From Acanthosepion lycidas (Eukaryota > Mollusca > Cephalopoda > Sepiida > Sepiidae): 64,000 nt of DNA. How positions within the stretch are numbered: position 1 is the first letter of the stretch; each line of letters opens with the position of its first letter. The notes below the pieces were generated by a model that was not told where the DNA came from, did no database searches, and saw only the letters and a list, made by a program, of their open reading frames with translations. The position numbers and the translations under genes were made by a program. The stretch spans positions 37,264,976 through 37,328,975 of the forward strand of contig OZ010613.1 of the NCBI GenBank assembly GCA_963932145.1, read 5' to 3'. Positions 53,100 through 64,000 of this stretch are shown piece by piece.

Positions 53100-53310
53100 G
53101 TAACTTACATTTTTTTATACAAATTCATTGTTTCCCCATGCCTTCAATGAACCGTGAGTGTTAAATTCTCCAAGCATTCTTTTCTTGTTACTGTGTCCCA
53201 GAATTTTCAATTGTCTCTTTCTGGTTGTAAGTAAAAGTTTTCTTGTTTTTATTTTCATTAGTACTTCATCATTGCTCACATGTTCTCTTTATGGTACTCT
53301 TGATAAATAA
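53100..53310 (-). pseudogene. LINE A fragment (antisense)
   Basis: The reverse strand contains agagacaattgaaaattctg, corresponding to the RQLKFLGH region of LINE A, and the preceding segment ending at about 53300. Confidence 0.6.
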
Positions 53311-54711
53311 TTATTATTATTATCTTATTATAATTCTGCTTGTCTCCTCTTTACTTGGCACAATCATTATACCCTGCCAATACCTCATAAATAATGAACT
53401 ATTCCATTTTGATCATGTGACAAGACTGAAAAAGCATATCAGAGATACTACTTGGTTTCAGTTTGTAAATGAAAGGAAGAAAAAAGGGAAGATAGAAATG
53501 TTTGATGCCTGTTTCAGCAAAATGAAAAAAAATTGTCAGTTTAAAGTCTTCTCATTTGTACCACCTTACTTCTTTAAATAATGACCAGCTTTCATATTTA
53601 TAATTGTTATTGAAATATTTTGTTAAAGTTTTTCTGCTCAAATATTTAACGATGTGATAAGGGAAATTCAACGGATTTTTTATTGTCATAGAACTCAACA
53701 TGAGCTTATTCAATTATTAAGGGAAGAATTAAGATTCATCAGAAATTTAAAATAGGAAAACTATGAAATTTTCATGGGTATCTCTATCTTAATATTTATC
53801 TTTCATATTAACTGTGACAAGAAAAGAAGTTCAGCTAATATATTTCCATGAGTTGGAAATGCCAAAGACCTTTATATGACTGACTAGTCCAAGTTTAACA
53901 ACCCATAGTCTAATACAGAGGTCTCATCATTCTGCATGGTCTATTGTTCTGCAACCCATAGGAAACCATTTTTTTGTGGCCAATATTTTCCTCAGAATTT
54001 AATGTTTAATAAATTTGTCCCTGGCCCCTTCCATACTTTTTGCATTAGCAGTATTGAGCTAGACCTATCCACCAAGTGCCAATAGGCAATCAATCAATTT
54101 TACACTCAGGGAGGTCTGTCCCAGTTCATCTCCAGGGAAGAGAAGAAAACGATTATAATGCTAAAGGATGTGCCCAGCATTAACTGATGCAAGATATGTT
54201 TTTATCTCACATTTTGACAATTGATAATTCTTTTTAAAAATTTTGAATAAATTCTGCTTTTTTTTTATAAAGTATTTAATAAATAATATTCCTCTTTTTC
54301 TATGTGCCATGCCCCAATTATGGGTTAAATAGCCTCACCAACCTACAACTGGACAAAAGTGGTGATTGTAGTTATACCCCTGAAGATATGGTCAACTAGA
54401 GAGGAGTTCCTCCAACAGAAGTGAGAAGACCCTGGATTTGAATTTAATAAACACAAACAGCTGGAAAATGTAAAATCTTGCCTACCTGTCTGCCTGCCTG
54501 TCTCCTCCACCCCCTTCACAGTATCTATTGCTCAAAATACCAAATTGGTTTAATTTAGTGTGGATCCCTTTTGGGAATCTAACCCTAAGGAAATCTGTTG
54601 ACCCCATGGTTTGAAACCCATATACAGGGTCCATGACACTCTGGTTGGGAAGTTGATGTCCTCCCTGTTAGTAATACCCTAGCAAGAAACCTGATTCTGA
54701 CCTATTGTATT
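53311..54711. other. No gene recognised
   Basis: AT-rich, with a (TTA)n-like patch at 53310-53330 and ctgcctgcctgtctcc at 54490. The 112-codon frame at 53243 is low complexity at its start and has no motif. Confidence 0.4.
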
Positions 54712-55075
54712 TCTCCCTCAGCATATAATAGCCCTTTTGTGTCCTTGAGTTTGAGAGCCCTGGTCTCATGGAGGAAAACATTGATACATTTCTCATTTGT
54801 CTTGGGAAGATTTCTCACTGATCATTACAATCTTGATCTGTTCAAGTCTAGGATAAAACATTATCTTCCCGAGATATCCCCATAAACTGTACCTCTTATT
54901 CTTCAACCCTCTACCTTGAGTGGCGTTTGGGTGAACATCATTCAAAAGAAAAAAAAATAATAGCCTAACAACAAGCTTGCTTCTAACCTGATGCACCGCT
55001 CCCTCAGCATATAATAGACCTTTTGTGTCCTTGAGTTTGTGATCCCTGGTCTCATGGATGAAAACATTTTATGAA
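54712..55075. repeat. Direct repeat pair 288 bp apart
   Basis: ccctcagcatataatagccc at 54716 and ccctcagcatataatagacc at 55004; similarity continues through ggtctcatgga(g/t)gaaaacatt. Between them lies a LINE remnant, so this is either a tandem duplication or an insertion-linked duplication. Confidence 0.8.
54785..54960 (+). pseudogene. LINE C-terminal remnant
   Basis: Translates GRFLTDHYNLDLFKSRIKHY, like the end of the element at 43380, followed by the related tail gtgaacatcattcaaaaga and an A run. Confidence 0.65.
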
Positions 55076-55150
55076 AGTTATGGGTTCAATTTCTGGATGA
55101 GGCAGCACAGAAGTACATTAATTTAGAGGAGAAGTAGAGTGAGATCATAG
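55076..55150 (+). mobile_element. SINE fragment (B box and tail)
   Basis: gttatgggttcaatttctgga followed by tgaggcagcac matches the 47085 SINE type; the A-box half is missing. Confidence 0.5.
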
Positions 55151-57209
55151 TAATTGGCAATAACAAGTTGACAAAGACCTGAGAAGGATGCCTGAATTTG
55201 AAGCCAAGGGCTCGTCAAAAGGTTAATACTTCAGAGGTTTTGTTCATGTCGCATTTATGAAGAAAGTAGTTAAGAGTATTTTAAGTGTATAGTTATTTGA
55301 TCCATTTTCAAGTTGACTACTTCATGATAGCGACAGACAAATCATTGAGTCAAGAATCAGATTACCAGAAACATAAAAATAGAAAGGAAACTGCTTTCTT
55401 TCAACTTTAGAACATGTAAATGGACTTTTTGTTCTCTTTATTTGACTTCTACTTAACTTTGAAAGCAATTATAGTTACTTAAGCATAAAGAAAAAATAGA
55501 TAAAAACAAAATGGCAAATGGCTGGCTACTGGTTTCCAAATATGATTGTTTGCTTGGGTGGTTAGCTAATCCCTGTTGCAGACACCTGCTCAGGTGTATT
55601 TGTGTTTCTTCAACACCCACAAAGCTAAACTTAACCTGTAGTTTATACCAAAACTATACTGATCATACCTTAGCTTCTGGAAGAGAGTAATATCTGATGT
55701 GACCAATAGTTTTCAACAAGAGCAGTATGCTCAAACCTTCAGTCATAATGACTTGTGATTTTTGGACTAGCACAACCATTGATGGAGTTCTAATAGTTCT
55801 ATCTATCCAGTTTCATTCATAAGGCTTGGGTCAACCTGTGGCTTGGTTTACAAGGAACTTGTATAGTTTTCAGGCTCTTCCTAACAGTGCCACTTTTTGG
55901 GATCATCTCACCAGTCTTTTATTATCAACACCTTCACAAAATCAACCATGGTAAGATTTTGATCTGCTGATTGGAACATTAATGTTTTTATGACACAGTC
56001 ACACCCTCACAAAATAAAAGATTTTATTTATTCATTTTTTTTTACTGGCAGAAATATGAAAGAGAAAAGATTTAAAACTAACTCCTACTGATTATTATAT
56101 TTGCATCATAAATAATTATGAAAATGTTTATTATAGTGTTACAAACATTTTAAAAGCAAATATTGACATAATTTTTTTATAGTAAGATTCACCCTGTACA
56201 AGGCCACTTGAGGTAGAGGGTTACATTAAAGAGTAGTTTATATGGATATGAGGAGAAGATAACAGTTAACTCTACAAATATATATTAAAACAAAAGGTAA
56301 GGAAGAGTAAGGATAAGAAAAATATTACTCACCATGGTGATTTAAAAAAATATAACAAAAAAGAAACAATGAGAAAGGCTAACCAATTATTGCTCCTTGC
56401 CCTTCTGAGCTAAATTAAGGATAAAATATAAATATTTTCGAGAATATGATATATGAATTTCTATATATCAGAACAATGTTAAGTAAGTGAATGATAAAGT
56501 GGAAAAATTCAGTGTAATGTGTTTTGCCCTCTAGAAGTGATTCATCAGACTGTATAAATATGTGCACAAAGACTAAAATAAAGAAAGGAAAACCATCAAA
56601 CCATATAATAAATATCGATGTGTAATTATTTATATATTTCCTGTCCTATCTGTAGTGGAGAGGGAGCTAAATCAACTTTAAGTTAGTAAATTTATGAGTG
56701 ATTATTTTCCTAAGTCATTTTAATAATCTATACAAATAAAAAATTACTTCCCAAGCAGAATGAACAGCTTAATTAATCAGTTCCTTTACTTCTGTATTTC
56801 TTAGATTGCAGTCTTATTTGTTCAAGCCTTTCATGTGAGGTATTCAGACACTTTTGTCTATTAAGTGATCAGCTTGCTTCAACATGTCCTTGAAACAGTC
56901 TTTGTCATTGTTGTCTTTGTTGTTCTGTTAAAAGATAAGTTTTATTCTGATCAACTTGAAGAAAAATAAAACTTATCTTTTAAATAGAAGTTAGCCAGAT
57001 TATAATTCATATTGACCCAAACTTGTAATTTTGCACCAAACAAAGGCAAGCTTAATAAATCCCAAATTTATTGTTCTTCAACAGTGGTTAACAAGATAAT
57101 CTAGGAGACTATTATTGGTATAATGAGTTCAAACCTTCCTGGGGCTCCACAGTTCTAGCTAGGTGCCCAAACTATGCCCAAATTAATAAATACCTTATTT
57201 AGAGTGGAT
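55151..57209. other. No gene recognised; one perfect hairpin
   Basis: About 2 kb of AT-rich unassigned DNA. At 56928-56946 and 56965-56983 ttaaaagataagttttatt and its exact complement form a 19-bp stem with an 18-nt loop; no TSD or family was found. Confidence 0.45.
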
Positions 57210-57310
57210 GTGCGGATGGTGTAATGGATAGTAGCTTGTAATGAGAAATTGAAGAGACAAGTCTGAATTCCAGTCAAGTTCATCGCATTTACTTATGTTT
57301 TTTTTTGTTT
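57210..57310 (+). mobile_element. tRNA-Arg-like SINE head
   Basis: gatggtgtaatggatagtagc then gtctgaattccagtcaagttc have A-box/B-box spacing, like the second module of the 5S/tRNA SINE. Confidence 0.6.
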
Positions 57311-57319
57311 TGTTTTTAA

Positions 57320-57670
57320 TCATTTCACCCCAAGCAAAGTAATAATGCCACTAAGATGCAAGAGGTTACTAGGAGTGAAAGAACTTTAGAAAGAACTGGA
57401 AACCCAATCCAAAACAGGAAACAAGTGATAAACCTCTACTTCTCTTCAAAAGATCAAGGAGGAGTATGAACCTGGCAATAGGTGAACCTATCTAATATTG
57501 AGAAAAAAAAAGTAATTATAGTAAATAAAATTTCAGAGTTCAGGAGGAGAGATGAAGTAGACTTTAGAAGAAACTGGAGACACAATCATAAACAGGAAAA
57601 AAGGGATAAACCACTAATCCTGTTAAAAAAACAGGGAGAGGTGTGAGCTGGGCAATAGGCAATTATATCT
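57320..57670 (-). mobile_element. SINE-like module with LINE-B tail (antisense)
   Basis: ttcaccccaagcaaagtaat (tail), then ggaaacccaatccaaaacagg and the start of a second copy from 57540 (cacaatcataaacaggaaa). The same two-copy arrangement as 27845-28255, reversed. Confidence 0.65.
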
Positions 57671-57958
57671 ACATGTATTGGGAAAGGTATAAACCTTTTT
57701 TCCTCCCCACAACTATGGGTTAAATAGCAGGACTTGTAACTGGAAAAATCATTGTTATTCTCCAAAAAAATTGTTAATGCAATATTCAGTCACAATATTA
57801 AAGAATTATTCTTAAAATAAAAAAGTTCTGACTTAAAATAACCCATAAAGGGTTGATAAGCTGTAAAAATAAAATTAAACAATAAAACCATATTTGGAGT
57901 TCTTCAACATTAAGTAATGGTGAACAAGTTAATCTAGCAGAATGTTATTACTTTAGTT
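57671..57958 (+). mobile_element. SINE 3' body fragment
   Basis: cacaactatgggttaaatagc then gggttgataagctg corresponds to the 3' part of the SINE at 59200-59390. Confidence 0.5.
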
Positions 57959-58350
57959 CAGTAGTTTTCAAACTTTTTTGGATTGCTGCCCCCTTACATA
58001 CCAAAACACAACTTTAACGCCCCCACCACATTCAAATGTATAGATACAACCATAATGCCCTCCCTCTCCAATGTACATTCAACTTTTGATTGGATTTTCT
58101 TGGTTCTAGTATTACATGTCAAATGAATTTCTTATTATTTCCCATAATAATTTTTATATAAATGGGATACAATGTAAAGTGAAGGCAAGATACACTTTGA
58201 GTACAATGGGTGTGTGTGTGTGTGTGTGTGTGGGTGGTGTATGTTATTATTCAAATGTGCGACTTACCCTCTGGGTGGCTAAGTTTTTTCTCATTGAATC
58301 TTTTCACTGCCCCCAGGTTGGGGAAGTACCACCCACTTTGAGAATCACTG
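57959..58350. mobile_element. hAT-type MITE
   Basis: Ends CAGTAGTTTTCAAACTT and, inverted, CAGTGATTCTCAAAGTG. Flanks ctttagtt and atttagtg agree at 6 of 8 positions, a decayed 8-bp TSD. gcccccttacatacc and ctgcccccaggttgg lie near the ends. A (TG)n run at 58210 is internal. Non-coding. Confidence 0.8.
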
Positions 58351-58751
58351 ATTTAGTGAATATAATCGTCAGTAGGCGCTCCGCACTTGTGGCCTTGTGC
58401 CAGACTGAGTAAGTTAAATTCTTGCTTGATTTACCTTATATGCAAGCCAGCATGCTTTCAAATCAATATTGATTAATGCAGTTGAAAAATATCCAAATTG
58501 GTACATTTGTTAGTAGAGACACATAACATTTCCATTAATATAACATTTTCCCAAGTGAGTTTGGTTAGCCATTGAAATGAACTTGTAAATTTCTAAGTTT
58601 ATTTAGCTAATTCTTCTTTTATATGTTTTCCACACCTTATCTCTTATAGTTCTAAGTAATATTTGTTATTTTACTAGCTTTCTCAGTCACTGATCTACCA
58701 TCTCAAGGTCGATAGCTAGGTTGCACAACCTGTTTCCTTCTGTTATTCTTG
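58351..58751. other. No gene recognised
   Basis: Unassigned AT-rich sequence up to the SINE. Confidence 0.45.
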
Positions 58752-59385
58752 CCTCCATGGCCATATTACATTGTATGAACACCAAAGTTAAGCAATATCA
58801 AGCCTGGTCAGTACCTAAATGGGTGGCCATTTCTGTTATAGTGGAACACACCTATTCTATAGTTAATAGACTCTCCCACCTATAATAAGTAGGAGTAGTA
58901 GGAGTCGCTCAGGGGGTTGGTCAGTCAGTTGATGTCGGACGACCGTTAGTCGAATACTAAACTATCAGCGACCACAACTAGATTACTGCGTCATTACCTA
59001 TTATATCAAGTTCCTAATATTTTATACGTCAAACCTATTTTAGGACCGACTTAGTACAAATACAAGCGTCCACTGTGAAACCACTCTACAACAATTTGAG
59101 AATACCAGGTGCTTTAAGCTTGTATGTGTAGGTAGTGTAATGGATAATGGCTTGGAATTGGAAATTGGGGAGCCAAGTTCAAATTCTGTTTGGGTTCATT
59201 ATATTTATTTATGCACAAATACCCTTGGAAAAGGTCTGAATCCACCTCTATTCCCCCAGTTTTGGGTTAATTAGTAAGATTTGTATCAGTAAATCATGAA
59301 TATCTCCATAAAATTCTTACATTCTAAACTATTTTCTGGTTTTGAATAACCTGCAAAAGGCTGATGGGTCATAAAAAAAGTCCTG
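58752..59385 (+). mobile_element. 5S/tRNA dimeric SINE, split by a solo LTR
   Basis: 5S-like head at 58752-58833 (ccatggccatattacattg, caccaaagttaagcaatatc, aagcctggtcagtaccta) resumes after the LTR at 59094 (gagaataccaggtgctttaa). Then comes a tRNA-Arg-like module (gtagtgtaatggataatgg, caagttcaaattctg) and the tail with cacaaatacccttggaaaagg to aataacctgcaaaaggctgat. Same architecture as 8268-8625 on the other strand. Confidence 0.85.
58834..59093 (+). mobile_element. Solo LTR, family C, inside the SINE
   Basis: TGTTATAGTGGAACACACC to CCACTCTACAACA, 260 bp. Flanked by ATTTC (58829-58833) and ATTTG (59094-59098), a TSD with one change. Removing it joins the 5S-like halves in register, confirming the insertion. 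CpG-rich interior (gtcggacgaccgttagtcg). Confidence 0.85.
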
Positions 59386-59394
59386 TCATGTATG

Positions 59395-59700
59395 TGTCAA
59401 ATTCTCTAAGTCTTCTTTCCTCATTATGTGTTCCAGAATTTCCAATTGTCTCTTTCTGATTCTAAGCACTTGTGTTCTTTTTATTCTCATTTTCCTTAAA
59501 ACTTCCTCATTGGTCTCATGTTCTGTCTATGGTACTCACAGCATCCTACTTTAGAATCACATTTTTATTGTTTCAAGTTTCCTTTTCATCTGTGAGGAAA
59601 TTGTCCCATATTCATAGGAGGACTGATATTTCATCGCAGTTAAGCACTCTTCTTTTTTCCTAATAGAAATTTTCCTTTGTCTTAATACTTTGCTTAGATT
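59395..59700 (-). pseudogene. LINE A fragment (antisense)
   Basis: Reverse strand carries aagacaaaggaaaatttc (KISLETK-like region), cttaactgcgatgaaatatc, gaaacttgaaacaataaaaa and agacaattggaaattctgg in the order of LINE A RT C-terminus. Broken frames. Confidence 0.7.
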
Positions 59701-60100
59701 CTAAAAGTCACCTTTCACTATTTCAATGTAACTTCAGCTTCCTGTGTCACATTTTCTGTCATTCTATTGATCAATGGAACATCAAAGGAATATCTGAGTT
59801 CATTATCTATATCATTATTCTATTTGTATGCAGAACAGTTACTTTTTCTCTAGCATCAGAATGTAATAAATTAGGACTACGAAGAGCAGCAACAACTAAA
59901 ATGGATAGCACATGTATCTTAAAGAGAAAATAATGACATAATCAAGATGTTGACATTCCACACCACTTCAAATAAAAGGTTAGAAGGAAAACCTTTATCA
60001 ATACTGGTAAGAGCAATAAGAGATACTGGACTTGAAAAACTTATTTTCCCAAAAAATTGTGTTAAGAGAATGATTTTATAAATTTAAACCAAAAGTAATT
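59701..60100. other. No gene recognised
   Basis: May hold decayed upstream sequence of the gypsy-like element; no motif. Confidence 0.35.
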
Positions 60101-60504
60101 ATGGCATCACAGATAGGATCATTAACACTGTTGGGAGAGCATACTTTGTGGAAACATGGATTCACTGTCTTGCTGCTCAGGCGCAGACCAAGAATTTAAA
60201 AGACAACAAAGTTGCAGGAGTGGAGAACAAGATTACAGGTCTCTTGGTTTCCACAGAATGTGAAGCCAAAAAATCTCTGTCATTGTGTATCCCAGAGAAT
60301 TGGAGGATTTTACCTTTTTACAAATTTTGAACACTAGAAGTTAGTTATTGCTGAGATGACAAAATTTCTTGCAAGCAAACAAGAGCCAAAAGAAACAATA
60401 ATACTTTATGTACACAAGCCTCAAGATGCTACCAGATTTTTTGAGTTTGAAAAACTTGGCACTAGATAAATGATCATCAGAAATGAGTTAATACAGTTGA
60501 GAAT

Positions 60505-60780
60505 ATGTGTGATGCTTTGTACAAACATAAAATTGTAGTACGTTCGCAACTGACTGAAATCTCCTTGGATGCATCTATAGAATTTCTGCAAGAATTAGAT
60601 TTAATTGAAAAATTCAATACCTCCAAGAGAGAAGCCAAAGCATGCAGCATATCAAATCAATTTGTGCAATACAAATACTGTGATAAAAAGCATGAATTGG
60701 ACAAAAAGAAATGTCCAGCTTTAGGACAAGTATGCTGTAATCGTAAAAAAAAAGAAATTCAAGTTTGTGTGCAAGTATAA
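60505..60780 (+). pseudogene. gag C-terminal remnant with zinc knuckle
   Basis: 91 codons. N-terminal part (VVRSQLTEISLDASIEFLQE) resembles gag capsid C-terminal sequence. Then YKYCDKKHELDKKKCPALG resembles a CCHC knuckle (C-x2-C-x3-GH-x4-C) in which the first Cys is Tyr, followed by VCCNRKKK, a second degraded knuckle. Zinc knuckles bind retroelement RNA; here the ligands are damaged. Upstream sequence is out of frame. Confidence 0.6.
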
Positions 60781-61132
60781 AAGGGAAATAGAAAGGGTAA
60801 AAAAATTTAAACCCACTTCAAGAAAATACAAGCTGTTTTTGCAATACAAAGATATAAACAGACAAAATTATAGTGAATGGTATAACTTTTCCAATGCAAG
60901 TAGATACTGTTTGTGATGTCAAACTAATCCAAGAAATTTCTGGGAACAAATTAGCAAACCCAAATTAAAGAAAACTTGGCTTAAACTAAGACAATTCAAT
61001 AGTTCTTTCATCTAAACAATGACCATAAACAATGATAAATACATGTTAAATTGTGGCACAATAACATATATGGGATACCAGATTTACAAAGACAGAATTT
61101 TACCAGACACAAATTTGATAAAGAAAATATCA

Positions 61133-62395
61133 GAGGTATCTACATCTACAAATAAAAAAGAATAGAAATCTTTTTTAGAGGTAACCAATTTTTATAACAG
61201 ATATTTGCCAAAGTATAGTGAATTGATAGAACCCTTTATAGAGTTATGAAAAAAGAATGATGAACTTAAATGAACTCAATGGTAGAATACAGCATTTGAA
61301 AATTTAAAGAAAAAACTTATAAAAAGAACCTGTTGTAAAAATCTTTGACCTTAAAAAAGAAGTGACTTTCCATTACAAGTGACTGTGCCGTATCAGTGAT
61401 TTTGTCTCAAGAATGTCATCCTCTAATGTACCTTCCTGCAATTGCCTTAGAGTTGGTCAGACAAAGTTACTCTAAACTGGATAACATAAGGCTGCAAAAA
61501 ACCATGGTGACATCCTAAAATGGCAGGGCACACTGCAGTTAAAGAACAGCTGAGAGGTATCTACATCTACAAATAAAAAAGAATAGAAATCTTTTTTAGA
61601 GTTAACCAATTTTTATAACAGATATTTGCCAAAGTATAGTGAATTGATAGAACCCTTTGTAGAGTTATGAAAAAAGAATGATGTACTTAAATAAACTCAA
61701 TGGTAGAATAGAGCATTTGAAAATTTAAAGAAAAAACTTATAAAAAGAACCTGTTGTAAAAATCTTTGACCTTAAAAAAGAAGTGACTTTCCATTACAAG
61801 TGACTGTGCCGTATCAGTGATTTTGTCTCAAGAATGTCATCCTCTAATGTACCTTCCTGCAATTGCCTTAGAGTTGGTCAGACAAAGTTACTCTAAACTG
61901 GATAACATAAGGCTGCAAAAAACCATGGTGACATCCTAAAATGGCAGGGCACACTGCAGTTAAAGAACAGCTGAGAGGTATCTACATCTACAAATAAAAA
62001 AGAATAGAAATCTTTTTTAGAGTTAACCAAATTTTATAACAGATATTTGCCAAAGTATAGTGAATTGATAGAACCCTTTATAGAGTTATGAAAAAAGAAT
62101 GATGTACTTAAATGAACTCAATGGTAGAATACAGCATTTGAAAATTTAAAGAAAAAACTTATAAAAAGAACCTGTTGTAAAAATCTTTGACCTTAAAAAA
62201 GAAGTGACTTTCCATTACAAGTGACTGTGCCGTATCAGTGATTTTGTCTCAAGAATGTCATCCTCTAATGTACCTTCCTGCAATTGCCTTAGAGTTGGTC
62301 AGACAAAGTTACTCTAAACTGGATAACATAAGGCTGCAAAAAACCATGGTGACATCCTAAAATGGCAGGGCACACTGCAGTTAAAGAACAGCTGA
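61133..62395 (+). repeat. 421-bp segment in three tandem copies (gypsy RT/RNase H)
   Basis: gaggtatctacatctac starts copies at 61133, 61554 and 61975; each is 421 bp and the three differ at only a few positions. Each encodes, broken by stops, VTNFYNRYLPKYSELIEPF, then AFENLKKKLIKRTCC and a damaged RNase H start, i.e. the RT thumb-to-RNase H joint of a Ty3/gypsy element. All three share the same stops, so duplication happened after inactivation. Confidence 0.9.
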
Positions 62396-62514
62396 GAAAA
62401 AAGAAATGACCACTGATTCCATGTTCTGCGACTTGCCAAAGATTGATCAAATTGGAGCAAAATTGTGTCCCTTTATTGTGCAACAGCTGGAGGTACAAGG
62501 TAGGTGTTATGGAG

Positions 62515-62772
62515 TGGTTTCACAGTGGAGGCTTGTATTTGTACTAAGTCGGTCCTAAAATAGGTTCGACGTACAAAACGTTAGGAACTTGATATAATAG
62601 GTAATGATGGAGAGAAATCTAGTTGTGGTCGCTGATACTTTAGTATCCGACTAACTGTTGTCCGGCATTGACTGACTAACCAACCCACTGAGTCCTCGCT
62701 AATCTTACTACTCCTACTTATTATAGGTGGGAGAGTCTATTAACTATAGAATAGGTGTGTTCCACTATAACA
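62515..62772 (-). mobile_element. Solo LTR, family C
   Basis: Reverse copy of 58834-59093: minus strand TGTTATAGTGGAACACACC to CCACTCCATAACA. Perfect TSD GTAGG at 62510-62514 and 62773-62777. It interrupts or follows the gypsy-like relic. Confidence 0.88.
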
Positions 62773-62777
62773 GTAGG

Positions 62778-62995
62778 CAAGGTAGATTAAAATTCTTTTC
62801 AAAGAGATAGAGCAGAAGAATGATAAAAGAGAGGATGCAGTAGAGAATATGTGTTCAAACCTTATTCCTTTCTCACATAATGAAACTAATCTATATTTTT
62901 CAACTGACTTTTTCTTTGTTATTATTAATATAACATTTAAACATTTTAGTGATTCATGAATAACTTCACCGTTTTTTTTCCTTCTTTATTAATAG
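62778..62995. other. No gene recognised
   Basis: AT-rich. Confidence 0.5.
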
Positions 62996-63738
62996 TTGGC
63001 AATATTGGACCTTCATGCCTGCAAAAAATGGAATATCAAAATAACTGTTTTTCCCTTGATGCTACTATTATTTTAAATACCTTTACTCTTTGGCAATGTT
63101 TATTATTTTAAAAAATGATGATTAGAATTGTAACAAAACCTAAGCATAGGAAAGTGAATTTATACATTTTCTTTGTTCTTGAGAATTGACACCAAAATTA
63201 ATAAAAACTATTTATTCATTAGATTGTTTATTTACATTATTTATTTATTATATTGTTTATTGGAATGTTTTCAAAAAACATTGGCTTATTGTCAGTTGAT
63301 TCAAACTTTATAAAATAGTAAATAATAAGGATTTCATTATTTCACATATTTTAATAATTTAGTAAACATTTATAAATCTATAATAAAAATCGTTTTCATA
63401 TTTCTTTCTTTATAAATTGGTAAATGATAAATACTGCATTGCATTAATTCTAATACAACTGTATTAGTTTTTAGAATGTTGTAAATATAAAATTGTTCTT
63501 CTAAATAAACAATCTAATAAATAGTGTTTAATATTTTTGTTGTAAACATTCAAGAACAGAAAAAATGTATAAATTAATTTTCATATGTTTAGGTTTTATT
63601 AAAATTCTAATCATTGCTTTTTGAAATAGTAGATATTGCCAAGGAGTGAAGGTGGTTAAAATAATAGCTGTGTCAAAGAAAAAAAATGTCTTTCTGTCAC
63701 ACCATTTTTTTGCAGGTATGAAAATCCAAGATTGCCAA
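62996..63738. mobile_element. Fold-back element with ~250-bp inverted arms
   Basis: 62996-63245 and 63490-63738 are reverse complements. Shared words include ttggcaatattgg/ccaagattgccaa, cctgcaaaaaatgg/ccatttttttgcagg, gatgattagaatt/aattctaatcat and tattcattagattgtttattta against taaataaacaatctaataaa. The spacer is about 245 bp, AT-rich, no ORF. The TSD is unclear (AATAGT/TAGTT region). Confidence 0.8.
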
Positions 63739-64000
63739 TAGTTCTACCTGACCTGATACATGCATTACTAATAATTTAAAAAGAAGCAGTGAAATGTCTC
63801 TGAACAATGGTTTGCTGTTTAATGAAATTGTAACAAAGATTAACACTTACCTGATGGACTTCTGTGTATTTTCACAATGTTTTGATTTGGCTCTTCCATT
63901 TCTAAACAAAGGAAATGCTCTCTAAGGTGTGTCTGCATGCCAACATTACAATATAAATACCACTTTTTTTGATATGATCAAAGTTTACATGTGATTTTGC
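63739..64000. other. No gene recognised
   Basis: AT-rich to the window end. Confidence 0.5.

Larger units (their letters stand above)
60100..62509 (+). mobile_element. Ty3/gypsy-like retrotransposon, heavily degraded
   Basis: In order: gag C-terminus with zinc-knuckle remnant (60505-60780), protease-like stretch near 60870-60930 (ITFPMQVDTVCDVKLIQEI), and RT thumb/RNase H remnants repeated three times (61133-62395), then a short 3' part to 62509. Stops and frameshifts are frequent. No LTRs were identified. The order gag-protease-RT supports Ty3/gypsy. Confidence 0.7.

Noticed and set aside
53243..53581. 112-codon frame as a possible gene
   Set aside because: Starts in an antisense LINE A remnant and crosses a (TTA)n patch; no motif.
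62289..62498. 69-codon minus-strand frame
   Set aside because: Antisense to the repeated gypsy segment; no independent motif.

Overview
The window looks like gene-poor, AT-rich DNA from an animal, most likely a cephalopod mollusc. Long (TA)n and (CA)n microsatellites are everywhere. Two non-LTR retrotransposon families recur whose reverse-transcriptase (RT) C-termini resemble ones I know from octopus assemblies, and there are several tRNA-derived SINE types. Species assignment is inference from family knowledge, not a search. No rRNA operon, canonical tRNA gene, CRISPR array or prokaryotic feature was seen.

No complete host gene can be proven. The best candidates are a 134-codon ORF at 10472-10876 (nuclear-localisation-like start, one STPR-like motif, Ala-rich helix, preceded by a good splice acceptor and containing a donor) and a CpG-rich block at 35640-36060 with splice signals that could be a promoter or 5' exon. 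Everything else I can name is mobile or repetitive DNA.

Layout. 0-3 kb: tRNA-like SINE, a mariner fold-back MITE, a long palindrome, and a tandem pair of hammerhead-ribozyme motifs flanking a tRNA-like sequence. 3-10 kb: LINE 3' ends, SINEs (one with a 5S rRNA-derived head) and a hAT MITE with a perfect 8-bp target-site duplication (TSD). 10-16 kb: the STPR-like ORF, a piggyBac-like element, a 39-bp tandem repeat and a higher-order minisatellite. 16-22 kb: a long-TIR element with hammerhead-like cores, mariner and Tc1 MITEs, LINE pieces in both orientations and a solo LTR. 23-29 kb: a 140-bp satellite, two LINE-B copies and LINE tails. 29-35 kb: microsatellites, Tc1/mariner and MER2/Tigger-like relics, a Penelope-like relic and short tandem repeats. 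35-41 kb: the CpG-rich block, then an LTR retrotransposon with 5-bp TSDs and an integrase that keeps its D,D35E triad. 43-53 kb: solo LTRs, a Tigger element disrupted by LINEs and a hAT MITE, and an internally deleted mariner that appears to be the parent of the fold-back MITEs. 53-64 kb: SINEs, hAT, a 5S/tRNA SINE split by a solo LTR, a degenerate Ty3/gypsy with a 421-bp segment present three times, another solo LTR, and a 743-bp fold-back element.

How parts relate: the recurring theme is non-autonomous derivatives and their parents. Mariner MITEs match one or other end of the deleted mariner. Solo LTRs recur without internal regions. SINE-like modules carry the LINE-B 3' tail. Hammerhead motifs and Penelope-like coding remnants coexist, as expected if ribozyme-bearing retroelements have been active here.
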